Shown here: positions 17,111-27,014 of the stretch, piece by piece
How positions within the stretch are numbered: position 1 is the first letter of the stretch
Layout: each line of letters opens with the position of its first letter
Source of the DNA: Clostridium psychrophilum
Lineage (GTDB): Bacteria > Bacillota > Clostridia > Clostridiales > Clostridiaceae
Direction: 5' to 3'
Length of the DNA: 38,811 bases
NCBI RefSeq assembly: GCF_018861705.1
Contig: NZ_JAHLEC010000029.1
Location: 1-38,811 of the forward strand
Translations under genes and position numbers: made by a program
Notes under the pieces: generated by a model
Databases searched by the model: none
What the model was told of the DNA's origin: nothing
Seen by the model: the letters and a program-made list of their open reading frames with translations, nothing else

Positions 17111-17148
17111 ACAATAATGCACTTGATTACCCCTGAGTGCGTTATTGT
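17111..17148 (-). terminator. Hairpin downstream of the truncated AAA_13 gene
   Basis: ACAATAATGCACT pairs with AGTGCGTTATTGT (13 bp, one G-T pair) around 12 bases, about 45 bases past the AAA_13 stop. On the minus strand it is followed by a TTTTC stretch. Probable terminator. A short tandem ATGAACTA precedes it at about 17089-17107. Confidence 0.5.
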
Positions 17149-17192
17149 AATAATACACAAAAATTGACACACCTCTCTAAATTCAAAAAGTA

Positions 17193-18458
17193 TTACCCTC
17201 TATACTTTTCAGATAATTCCAAAATAAAAATAACATCTTTATCAAATTCTTCTCGTGACGGTTTTATATTTTGAGTTTCATAAGGTTGACTATGGCTCTC
17301 AACATATCTACAGCATTTATTGAATAATCCTGTTACTGCTGGAATGTAAGTAACAAATTCTCCATTAATTTTTGAAATAGATCCAAATAGGATATTAGGT
17401 GCAAATCTTCTTATGATATTGTTGAAGAAGCCTTCTTCGACAATTAGCTCACACCATGTCCTCATTATTGAATATGCAAATTGTAAATTTGATTCTAATT
17501 CAGACCCTAAACATTTCTTAGAATCAATCTTTGTTTGCTCATTTTTTATTTTACCTACAATTGATTTTAAGTTATCTAATTTAGCACTAAAATTTTCAGT
17601 AATCATTCCTTTATTGTCTCTATCATACTCCCCAACATCAAAAAATTTATCATCTTTATTTTTTTTACTACAGCTATTATAAAGATAATAGTAAAACATT
17701 ATATTATGTGTAAATATAATTACTTGTCTTTCTTTAGATACCTTGTAAATTACATCTGCAATCTTTTCCGCTCTTTTGTAATCAAATGAAGTTACAGGAT
17801 CATCAAATAGGGTAGTACAATAATTGTTTCTTATCTTAAGATCAGTTAAAAACTCTGCTAGTGCAATGGCTTTTTGTTCTCCCTCACTCATTATATCAGT
17901 TACTTTAGTATTCTCATTAACTACATATTTACTTCTTTTCGTTTGCCCCTTTTGAGGATTAAGCTTTATACTTACATTTGGTGCTCCTAAATAATCACAA
18001 TATTTATTAAAGGTGGTAGTGTAATCGCCTGCAACAATTTCTTTAAAAGCATCCTTTGATTTAGTAGTCAATGAAGATGTACTAAATTTGCCTTTTACCT
18101 TGCTTAATGAATCAATATTAACTTTATATTCGTACCACTGTTTGAATAAATCTATAGATTCATTAATCTTCTTTTTTCTCAAAAATACAGTTTTCTGCTC
18201 AGTTAAATTGGTTATGAGTGCGTCAACCTCAGTATTTGTCTTACTTAAAGCTGTTAGCCTTATACCTATTTCAGCTATTTCTTTTTTAATTTCAACATTG
18301 ATGTCCTCAAAATTAATCAAGCACTCATCTTTTACTTCTTGTCTGTTATCGATACTTTTCTTGAAAATATCTTTATTCTTATCAACCAAACTAATAATAG
18401 CCTTAATGTTCCCAATAAAAATCTTTTTATCTTCCTTTAGCAAATTCGCTTCGCTCAT
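17193..18458 (-). pseudogene. 5'-truncated AAA_13 (RloC/SMC-like) ATPase
   Basis: The remaining part is the C-terminal half of an AAA_13-type ABC ATPase: coiled-coil-like helices (LTNLTEQKTVFLRKKKIN), ABC signature MSEGEQKAIALAEFL, Walker B CTTLFDDPVTSFDY and switch IIFTHN. The N-terminal Walker A half is absent. The frame runs open to 18536, but everything before about codon NLLKEDKKIF is encoded by the 73-bp repeat at 18437-18509: the ATG at 18458 (MSEANL) and its GGGGGTT pseudo-ribosome site come from the repeat. Family members such as RloC link ATP-driven sensing to a nuclease. Without Walker A this piece cannot form a normal ATP site, so it is called a pseudogene although it may be expressed. 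Confidence 0.8.
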
Positions 18459-18509
18459 TATAACCCCCGTTGGTCTTGAACAAATTATAAACACAATTTG
18501 TTTTGCTAA
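18437..18509. repeat. 73-bp palindromic dispersed repeat, copy A, at the junction of two half genes
   Basis: Bounded by TTAGCAAA and TTTTGCTAA, with internal GAGCGAAGCGAA complement and ACCCCCGTTGGT, and an inner inverted pair AACAAATT / AATTTGTT. It can fold as a closing stem (TTAGCAA/TTGCTAA) enclosing two stem-loops. A nearly identical copy lies at 37660-37731 and a degraded one at 25532-25590. It separates the 5'-truncated AAA_13 gene (minus) from the 5'-truncated helicase (plus); both gene remnants begin within a few bases of its ends. Confidence 0.85.
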
Positions 18510-20485
18510 TATTTTCAACTGTACAAACTTTATCAAAAGATGAAGTATTGTTAAGCTTTCCTAAGGATGAATTTGATTATATTGTTATTGATGAAGTTCA
18601 TAAGGCTGGTGCCATTAGTTATCAAAAAATTGTGGATTACTTTGAGCCGGAATTTTTATTAGGTATGACAGCTACTCCAGAAAGATCTGATGATTTTGAT
18701 ATTTTTAAAATGTTTGATCATAATGTGGCTTATGAAATCCGATTACAACAAGCATTAGAAGAAGATTTACTTTGTCCATTCCACTATTTTGGAATTACGG
18801 ATATAACTATAGATGGTAATGGGTTAGATGATACTACAGATTTTAAATATTTAGTATGTGACCAAAGAGTTAATCATATTATCGATAAAATTAACTTTTA
18901 TGGCTACTGTGGCGATAGAGTAAAAGGACTAATATTTTGTAGTAATAAAAAAGAAGCTAGTGAGTTATCAATTAAGTTTAATAACCTTAACTTAAAAACA
19001 TTAGCATTAACAGAAGATAATACTCAACTCGAACGTGAAGAGGCTATTGGGCGCTTAGAACAAGATGAACTCATTAATTGTTTAGATTATATTTTTACAG
19101 TTGATATTTTTAATGAAGGAATAGACATACCCTCAGTTAATCAAGTTGTTATGCTAAGGGCTACTAAATCAGCTATAATTTTTATACAGCAACTAGGTCG
19201 TGGACTTAGAAAATATGATTATAAAGAATTTGTTGTCATTATAGACTTTGTAGGAAACTACGATAGTAACTTTTTCATCCCTATAGCACTTTCAGGAGAC
19301 CGAACCTATAATAAAGATACTATTAGGAAATATGTTATGGAAGGAAATAGAATAATTCCCGGTTATTCTACTGTTAATTTTGATGAAATTTCTAAGAAAC
19401 ATATATTTGAATCTATAGATAAAGTCAATTTTAATGATATTAAAATTATTAAGGAGAGCTACAAAAATTTAAAACAAAAACTAGGTAAAATCCCTAGCTT
19501 AAATGATTTTCATTTGCATGACTCCATTGATCCTATAAGAATTTTTGATAATAACAGCTTAGGCTCATATCATAAGTTTTTAACAAAGTATGAAAAAGAA
19601 TATACGGTGCAGCTTGATGCTATCCAAGAATCTTTTATAGAATTCATTTCTAAAAAACTCTCTTCCGAAAAACGAATCCATGAGTTAGAGATGATTAGAT
19701 GTGCAATAAATTATAAAGTTGATTTAATATATAGACTAAGAAATATTTTAAAAGAACAATATAATATAGATTTCAAGGATAGTACAGAGACCTCAATAGT
19801 AAATGTGCTTACAAATCAATTTGCTAGTGGATCTGCTAAATCAACATATAAAGATTGTATTTTTCTAGAAAAAGATGGATTAGATTATAAAACATCAGAG
19901 GTTTTCAATGAAAATCTGAAAAATGGAGAATTCAAGAAAATGATTGTAGAACTTATTGAGTTTGGTATAGATCGATATAAAAGATTTTATAGTGACCACT
20001 ATATGAATACAAATTTTCAATTATATCAAAAATATACATATGAGGATGTGTGTAAATTATTAGAATGGGAAAAAGGTGAATTAGCCCTTAATATCGGAGG
20101 TTACAAGTTTGATAACAAAACTAAAACTTATCCCGTATTTATTAATTATAATAAATCTCAAGATATTAATGCTTCTATAAATTATGAAGATAGATTTGAG
20201 TCCGCATCACAATTAATTGCAATATCTAAATCAGGAAGAACAGAAAAATCTGCAGATGTTGTACAAGCTTATAATGCTGAAAAAGATGGTGTAGAAATGA
20301 GTTTATTTGTAAGAAAGAACAAGGATGATAAATTATCAAAAGAGTTTTATTATCTAGGAAAAATTAATGCTGTAGGCACCCCTAACCCAATTATTATGGG
20401 GAATACTAATAAGACTGCTGTGGAAATTAGGTATCAGTTGTATACACCTGTAAGAGAAGATCTGTTTGATTACATTATTTCATAA
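18503..20485 (+). pseudogene. 5'-truncated DUF3427 helicase (second copy)
   Basis: The frame starts inside the repeat (TTG at 18503) and at once enters helicase sequence at FSTVQTLS, which aligns with FSTIQSMN of the intact paralogue at 12771-15671. Present: VIDEVHKAG (DEAH-type motif with V and K changes), GMTATPERSDD, VDIFNEGIDIPSVNQ, QQLGRGLRKY and a full DUF3427 region ending FYYLGKINAVGTPNP. Missing: the PLD nuclease and Walker A. The remaining 660 codons have no internal stop, so the truncation is probably recent. Overall resemblance to the paralogue is clear but far from identical, so it is a separate family member, not a duplicate of it. Confidence 0.85.
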
Positions 20486-20590
20486 GGTTTTATTGTAAAA
20501 GAGGTATTTAATTTTTTACCACTTACAAACTCACTTTGTTTCTTTATAAATAAAGTGCAGGCTGCTGTAGACAATTGAAAAATAACAAAG

Positions 20591-20621
20591 GTCCTAGAAG
20601 ATTAAAACTCCTAGGGCTTTT
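20591..20621 (+). terminator. Terminator after the truncated helicase
   Basis: GTCCTAG and CTAGGGC form a 7-bp stem (one G-T pair) with a 13-base loop followed by TTTTAT, about 105 bases after the helicase stop. Confidence 0.5.
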
Positions 20622-20750
20622 ATGTCGCCGCAACAGAGCGAATGTGCGACCAACTGGTTCGTAGTTAGTTTTACCACTTAATTCCCTTTAACAAGCACTA
20701 ACTTATATTCACTTCATACTTAGTATTACCAACGGTTTAAACCCTTTTAA

Positions 20751-21043
20751 CTTAACTGATATTAACAATAATTAATATGTATTCCCGATCACCACGTTAG
20801 CAGAATGTTAGCATGTTCTATTGGCTCTAGTAAATTTGCAATCATTTGAATAACTAAGTTTAACAACTTTTATCAAAGATATATTTTTGTATCTTAACTT
20901 AGCTCTTAACTTCATATTAAATAATAATAACCATAAAGTTAAGGATTCACCATTTGAAAACACTCCATTACTAGTCTCTACCTTATTCTTTTATAAGTCT
21001 CTTAACTTATTATCTTAACTACTCTATATAATTATTAGTTAAG
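20751..21043. repeat. Cluster of seven CTTAACT/AGTTAAG heptamers in a gene-free gap
   Basis: CTTAACT occurs at 20751, 20893, 20905, 21001 and 21014 and its complement AGTTAAG at 20937 and 21037. The 568-base gap (20486-21053) between the truncated helicase and the Schlafen-like gene has no gene I can support; it also holds the terminator at 20591 and a GTCGC...GCGAC inverted pair near 20623-20650. The heptamer density is well above what base composition alone would give. Function unknown; binding sites are one possibility. Confidence 0.45.
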
Positions 21044-21053
21044 ACTGATCTAA

Positions 21054-22739
21054 TTAGTTTGTATCTAATAGGTTATTCCTTAACATCCAATTAGGTTTAG
21101 TTCTAGGACCACAGTTTATTATAGACCTATCCCTATTTGCCATTTTAGTCAATATGTTACTTATTTTTTTATGTTTTTGCTTTTCATCTAATATATCTGG
21201 AAGTTTGTCTAATAACAGTTTATCAATTTCTTTTCTACTTGCTTGTTTGAATTCTGTTATAAAGTCTATTATTAGTTTCTTATAGTATTCATTATTAAAT
21301 GCTCTATTCTTAATATAAGAAACCTTATCTCCAGTAGCAGCTGCTACTTGTGATACAACATATATATTTGGATTTCTGCCTTCTATAAGCTTTTGATTCT
21401 TTAAAAACTTTCTTTCAGCTACAGTTAATGGTTCTTTCTTTTGAACCTTATCTAATGCAATAACAGTTTTCAAGTCAAAGTAAGTATTTTTTAATAATAA
21501 TTTAGTATAATTTTCATCAATTATCTTACCCATTATTCCTACTTTTACTCTCTCTGGATTTTTTAAATCATAATCTGGAAGTGGAAAGTATCTCTGCATT
21601 TGTTTAATAAACATTTTTTTAATGCCACTGCCAATTGTATCTATCATATTTAGACTTACCATTGCGTTCGCTAAAAATTGATTTCTATAATATTCTTGTG
21701 GAGCGTCTTGGTCTATTACTTTTTCAATAGTTTGGGGAATAAAGCTGCCACAGTTAGTAAATATTAATTTCTCAGACTTCTCTACTAAATTAATTCTCCC
21801 CATTAATGTATAATCTTGATGAGCTATACAATTATGCAATACTTCACGTATAACATATGGGTCATATTGAGTTATCTCTGTAGGAAATAATGTGTTCTCT
21901 GTTAGATACCTGTATTTCAAATTTCTAATCTTTTCAAAAACCTTATCTACATTTATAAGGAATGGAGGTCCAAAATGTTCATAGTCCTTTTCAATATTAT
22001 TATCGTCTTTAAGAACCCAAGTTATTTTTGATACTGAGGGTCCTATAAAATGTTCTGATTCTTCCTTACCTAATAAGATAATAGCAGTCCTTGTAATCTT
22101 ACCCTTAATAGTTACTTTTGCCTTGTCTAAGAATGTTCTATCATCCCATTTATCAGAATCCTCAGCTAACTTAGGGTTCTTATTCTTATATTCTAACCTT
22201 GCTTTTAATATTGCTTGAGAATCTAAATCCTTTATGGTCGCTTCATCACAAATTTGTGCAGACCAATCCTCTCTTGTTCTTTGCTGTCTAATTTCCTCTA
22301 TTTCTTGTAAGTTAAGAGGGCCTATTGATTCGCTATCTCGTCCATAAAAATGTCCTTCCCAAGCAATTGGTATACCCTGCGGAGCTGCAGGTATCTGAAA
22401 CATGATTACTCTACCTTCAGTAAGCATTAACTCATGTATTTCAATAAATGTAATATTATTTGTTGTTTTCATTGATATCTCATGCTTAAGACTATCCAGG
22501 CTAGCTCTATTTGCTCTATAGTTAGTCCCTACTATTTTTCTATTCTTATCTTCAACACCAAATACCATCCAACCAAATCTTTTACCCTTTAAATTCGCTT
22601 CGTTACTCAACGCTGAAAAATACTTTCCTAATTTATTAAAGTCATAAGTATTTTTAGCCTCTTTAAACTCTAACCATTCTGTTTCAAGTGGTAATGACCT
22701 ATACTCATCCAGTAACTTCTCTAATTCATCAATAGACAA
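21054..22739 (-). CDS. Schlafen/AlbA_2-type ATP-binding protein
   Basis: 561 aa. The N-terminal AlbA_2 (Schlafen-like) domain covers about 15-150, with ETEWLEFKEAKN, GKYFSALSNEAN, GWMVFGVED and HFYGRDSESIGPL. A HATPase_c_4-type region follows at about 290-390 with VIREVLHNCIAHQDYT and LIFTNCGSF. The C-terminal about 150 residues look like winged-helix segments (TVAERKFLKNQKLIEG; ASRKEIDKLL). Start is TTG with a strong AGGAGG nine bases upstream. The reading frame is intact and stands alone. Bacterial members are common in defence islands and are variously described as nucleic-acid binding or regulatory; the exact activity is not evident here. Confidence 0.83.
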   Translation of the reverse strand: MSIDELEKLLDEYRSLPLETEWLEFKEAKNTYDFNKLGKYFSALSNEANLKGKRFGWMVFGVEDKNRKIVGTNYRANRASLDSLKHEISMKTTNNITFIEIHELMLTEGRVIMFQIPAAPQGIPIAWEGHFYGRDSESIGPLNLQEIEEIRQQRTREDWSAQICDEATIKDLDSQAILKARLEYKNKNPKLAEDSDKWDDRTFLDKAKVTIKGKITRTAIILLGKEESEHFIGPSVSKITWVLKDDNNIEKDYEHFGPPFLINVDKVFEKIRNLKYRYLTENTLFPTEITQYDPYVIREVLHNCIAHQDYTLMGRINLVEKSEKLIFTNCGSFIPQTIEKVIDQDAPQEYYRNQFLANAMVSLNMIDTIGSGIKKMFIKQMQRYFPLPDYDLKNPERVKVGIMGKIIDENYTKLLLKNTYFDLKTVIALDKVQKKEPLTVAERKFLKNQKLIEGRNPNIYVVSQVAAATGDKVSYIKNRAFNNEYYKKLIIDFITEFKQASRKEIDKLLLDKLPDILDEKQKHKKISNILTKMANRDRSIINCGPRTKPNWMLRNNLLDTN

Positions 22740-22880
22740 TATTTCTTTCCTCCTAGCATCCCTTAATTGGACAATATGCTATTGTATATTACTTTATTGT
22801 ACTACAGTTCACTTTCCGTGTAAACAAATGTAAATTATTGAAACATAAAACATTTATTATACTTATATTTCATTTGTCAT

Positions 22881-22963
22881 TAGCAACAAAAACTGTTCCA
22901 GTTTTTGTAAGGGGTCAGGTACCTTTCAAAAATTGTAAATGTAGTGAGTGATTTTTGTTGCTA
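22881..22963. repeat. 83-bp inverted-repeat element with GGGGTCAGGTACC core
   Basis: Perfect 12-bp terminal inverted repeats, TAGCAACAAAAA and TTTTTGTTGCTA, enclose 59 bases containing GGGGTCAGGTACC, which includes the palindrome GGTACC. This looks like a small REP- or MITE-type sequence. It lies in the 480-base gap between the Schlafen-like start and the Z1 gene stop; the rest of that gap (23003-23219) shows no gene. Confidence 0.6.
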
Positions 22964-23002
22964 GTGATAGTACCATGAGCTCTCACCCTGGTACTATCAC
23001 TA
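22962..23002 (-). terminator. 14-bp perfect stem hairpin
   Basis: TAGTGATAGTACCA and TGGTACTATCACTA pair perfectly around 13 bases, sharing its first two bases with the end of the 83-bp element. It may act as a terminator for the minus-strand Z1 gene, but it is over 200 bases from that stop and its T tract is poor. Confidence 0.4.
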
Positions 23003-23219
23003 TTTGCTTGCTAATAAAATTGCTTGTTTAATCATTTAAATTCGTCATAACTCATTATTTAACAATAACTTATAAATCAGTGCTAATTAACTTTCTAAAA
23101 CTATAATTAAATATTTTATACAAATTTAACGAATTGTTTTATTAGCTAAAGATCCATAAACCTTAGCTTTCTGTTAGTACACTCAAGAAATTGGAATGTA
23201 GCAAATTTTTTTGTTGCCC

Positions 23220-25255
23220 TTATATTTCAATTTCTTCTGAAATATTAAAGAAATATGCTTTATTTCCGTCTGGGAATCTAAATACTGGCACCCAAAATGA
23301 TTGGTCGTCCCATCCCTTATTTTTGGTTCCAGTTAATCTATAAAGGAACAACGTCGGGCTACTACCTACTGCTAAATCATGATCGCTTGCGCTTAATACA
23401 GCCGAAATCCCTCTAGTTTCACTATTACCAATTCTTCTATCAGTACGGACAACAAGATATGCCTTATTATTATATTCTAATTTGCTTTTTAAGAATTTCA
23501 GAATAGTTATAATTCTTTTATCATTCCAGAAACTTCTTGAAGGTATTGACGTAATCTGCTCTAAAATCTTTATAGCAAAATCAATGGTTATTTCCTTTGC
23601 TGGTTCACTAACTGTTCCTACATATGGCAACATCATCTTATTCAGTACATTAGTTGTATCCTCTATATCTTCTTTTTTATATTGAATCATGTTAGAAAAA
23701 TATTCTTTACCACTTTTATATGTTATAACTTCATCAGGGTTAAGTACATTTGCTCTCGTAGGTTTTAATTCTCCATATACATTAATTGGTATAATTCCCT
23801 CTTGCTGTGCATGTTCAATTATAAAATCCCTTAATTCATTTTCAGATTCATTTATCAGAAAAAATCTATCAGCTAATTCACGAGTAATAAATACTCTTGT
23901 GACCTCAAGATCGCTACTTCTATATCCATACATTCTAGCATGTTGTTTCATTGTATCAGATTTAGGTGTACTGGTTTGTCTACTATAGTAAGTAGTTATT
24001 AACTTCTTAATTGTTACACCTCTGCTTAACTTACTGCCTCCTATAATAAAATTAAAAATAGCCCCATATGATGGCTCACTTGCTTCATTATCAGAGTTAA
24101 TTACTTCTATATTATTGTTTGATATAAATAACTTCATTTTCTTTAATATAAGATCAAGTTCAGGAATAGTGACAAATGTTATCTTTATATTTTTATATGA
24201 CTCTATCATTAAATTACCTATTTCTATCTTTTCAGATTCAGTAAGATTGCTATTATTATTCAAAAACATAGAAACCTTGCCTATATAATTTCCTAATAAA
24301 AACTTAATATATTCGTGGTCATTTTTGCTTACACTAATATGACACATAAATGAAAATTTATTTCCTTCCTTATGTATTTTTTTTGCAATCGCACTTATTA
24401 AGAAAGTACAAATAGCCTTTTTCATTCCTTCAGGTATTAATATTATGTTCTTATCATCAGGAACAGTAATATTTAGCTCTTCTTCAGTTAAAATTCTCAA
24501 ATACATATTTTCTTCAAAAGGATTAGCAAATAATATATCTCCTCCTACATAGTCTGGGCCTGGCTCTGTAATCACTATAAACTTTGGTTTAAAAGTAGAA
24601 TTAATATCTTGTAACAAAAGGACTTGTGGAGTTGCTGTAACCTGTATGTATGCCCTCCTTATAAACCTTCCTATTATAGTTTCAAGCAAATTATTTATTG
24701 TACTTTGTCCACCCTTGCTAGTTTTAGTATTTGGAGAAGCTTGGTCAGCCTCATCATCAAATATAAAAGTTTTCTCACTCTTAACATTTGATTCTTCTAA
24801 CAGTTTGTCCAACTTTAAAAGTTGTTCTTGATTCTTTGTTGAAACAATCATTATCCTTCCATACTGGTTCATTAACTCATCTATGCTTATAGTTGGGTTA
24901 TCAAACTCACTTTTGACACCAAGTGTAGTCCAGGAATACTTTCCATAATCCTTGTAAGTGATTGATTATACAGCCAATTACTATCAGTTGTAAAAAATAC
25001 AAAGAAACAAATATTATTATCAACAGCAACAGCTGAAGACATCATAACATTATTTGTTTTTCCACTCTGAACCTTTCCTAGTATAAGACCTTCAGTGTTT
25101 TCATCATTATTTAAATAATTCATTGATTTACTATAAACTTCATCGGCCTTCGCAATCATACTTGTAATCGATTCTTCCGGAATATCATCCTCAGTCAGCT
25201 TTTCCACTAAATATTCTACATTTTCATCATGAATTATTCTTCTCTCACTACTCAT
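23220..25255 (-). pseudogene. Z1-domain ATPase/endonuclease, frameshifted
   Basis: Two adjacent frames together make one Z1-type protein of about 678 residues. The first part (25255 to 24887) has the P-loop LGKVQSGKTNNVMM near residue 60 and FFVFFTTDSNWLYNQSLTRI. The second has IFDDEADQASPN (Walker B-like), YIQVTATPQ, a Z1 block with GGSKLSRGVTIKKL and TMKQHARMYGYR, and ends WVPVFRFPDG. The shift lies at about 24917-24930: the first frame reads GLHLVSKVSL and stops, while the second reads LGVKSEFDNPTISIDEL upstream of its first methionine, so no sequence is lost. The 5' start has AAGAGGCG and ATG. Z1 genes usually travel with a cytosine methylase, an ATPase and other nucleases; none of these partners is present here, so this is also an orphan. 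Confidence 0.8.
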
Positions 25256-25531
25256 TTAATCGCCTCTTAAATAATTTATAGGATTATTGTATCATCAATT
25301 TACAATACTTACAAATATTATAAAACCAGTCCAAAACACACCATGAAAATCTGTAACAAACAGCTATTTAATGAATACACAAAAGCAGTTAGAAATTAGG
25401 TATTAGAATATATCTCACCACATTTCGATTTTTATGCTTTGCATATTCGTTTAAAAAACAGAAGTTATCCACTATATCTCTATTTTTTGTAACCATCTCG
25501 GTTCTGTTTCATAATAAAAAGGCTATAACGT

Positions 25532-25590
25532 TCATTAGAACCCCGTTGGTAGCAAAACAAATTGTAAACACAAATTATTTTACTGCTTAA
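25532..25590. repeat. Degraded copy B of the 73-bp palindromic repeat
   Basis: TCATTAGAACCCCGTTGGT followed by AACAAATTGTAAACACAAATT matches the core of copies A and C, with one C missing from the CCCCC run and poorly kept ends. It lies in the 614-base gap 25256-25869, which otherwise holds only the hairpin at 25799; I see no gene there. Confidence 0.65.
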
Positions 25591-25798
25591 TAAGATAAAG
25601 AGCGTAACCTTTGCATCCATTGCATTTACAGTATCTGTAAAAATATTACAAATAGTCTATTCATTTCTACTAATAATCTTTTTTCATTTTCCATTTAGAA
25701 AAACACTTAATTATAGATTGTCTCCCTTTAAACAAATCCAGCCCCAATTATGTATCCATACAACTGGCTAAACATCTCTCAAAGAAAATTGACATGAT

Positions 25799-25829
25799 AA
25801 AAGGATCCAACAATTTTGCTAGATCCTTT
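25799..25829 (-). terminator. Terminator-like hairpin after the res gene
   Basis: AAAGGATC and GATCCTTT pair around 14 bases, about 40 bases past the res stop; on the minus strand the stem is followed by TTTTATC. Shares AACAA-TTTGCTAGA with the hairpin at 16949, so it is also a dispersed sequence. Confidence 0.6.
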
Positions 25830-25869
25830 CATGTTTATTGATAAAATAAAGTTTGACCGCCTTAGCTAA

Positions 25870-26918
25870 CTACAAATTCTCAATAAATCCATTAAAATTG
25901 TCAGTTTCCAAAAACTCAACTTTAGTCCCAAGAGCTTCAAAATGCTTATGTCCACAAGCAATTTTACTTACTTCACGTAAACGTAATTCTTCAGCTAAAA
26001 TACTACCTTTTGTTTCTAATACAAAGTACAGTTTTTCTTCATTATTGTTTCCAACCAAAACAGCCCAATCAGGATTGTAACTTCCAAGAGGAGTATCAAT
26101 TTTGAACCAATACGGTAGTTTAGCATAGACTTTAACGCTATTATTTTTTTCGAATTTCCTAGCGAACTCCTCTTCCACACCGGAGTCATAAACTACATAT
26201 TCATAAACAGATTTATCACTCTCCAGCATATTTTTTGACAAATATCCATAAAGCTCTTGATCTTCAAATAATTCTTGGGCATAAAACTCGTCTTCCCCTA
26301 GCTTTTCATATTTAACTCCACCTACAAGGAGGTATTTCATCTTTCTTCGAATTATAGAACTAACTTCATCCATAAACATTTGGGGATTGTTTTTAAAATC
26401 ATCTAATCTTTTAGACTGTTTAAGGATATCTACAACTGTTCTCCTTGTAAGCTTAGTTCCATTTTGTAAATAAGTTATAATATCTGGCAAATAAAAACAC
26501 GCATTATCAACATCCATTGCATATCGAGTGCTTTCTTCTGTAATAGTTCCCCCTGCATTTATTTCTATATCCGCCTTTGTGTATATTAGTTTAGCTTTAT
26601 CTACCTTCAAGTTCTTCATAATCTCCTCTGAACATAATTTTATTAGCTCAGAGCTATTAATCTTTACTGAATAAGTAGTTTTATATTTTACTTTATCCCA
26701 CAACTCTTTGAACTCTAGGCTTAAAAATCTTCTTTTATTAATGCTAATTAACTTCTTATCCTCTGCATTTTTAATATTAATGTTTCCTGCAATTTTTTTC
26801 ACTATTTCATGAACTTGAACCTCAATATCCCTATACTCCTCTGGAAAATCTAGCTTGTTATCTTTAAGCGCTCTTTTTAAATTATCTGTTACCTTACCAC
26901 TTTCATCAATATAATCTT
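25870..26918 (-). pseudogene. 3' part of type III restriction subunit Res
   Basis: C-terminal part of Res, separated from its 5' part by the IS element. It begins KDYIDESGKVTDNLKRALKD just after the insertion and ends with the endonuclease domain: YNPDWAVL then YFVLETKGS (PD ... E-x-K) near the end. The first ATG inside the fragment is at 26802, but the coding sequence extends to 26918. Joined to 28901-30788 without the element and one target copy, the frame is continuous and 979 codons long. On its own this piece has no start signal and no helicase motifs. Confidence 0.88.
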
Positions 26919-26926
26919 TTTTCTTA
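26919..26926. repeat. 8-bp target-site duplication, left copy
   Basis: TTTTCTTA immediately outside the left inverted repeat, identical to 28901-28908. Eight bases is the usual duplication for IS1595-type elements. Confidence 0.9.
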
Positions 26927-27014
26927 CGCTATGTTAGACATAAATAGTGATATTGTATATATTTTCATAGAATGTGTTATAATAAGGCAAAACATACATT
27001 TATGAGGTGGTTAT

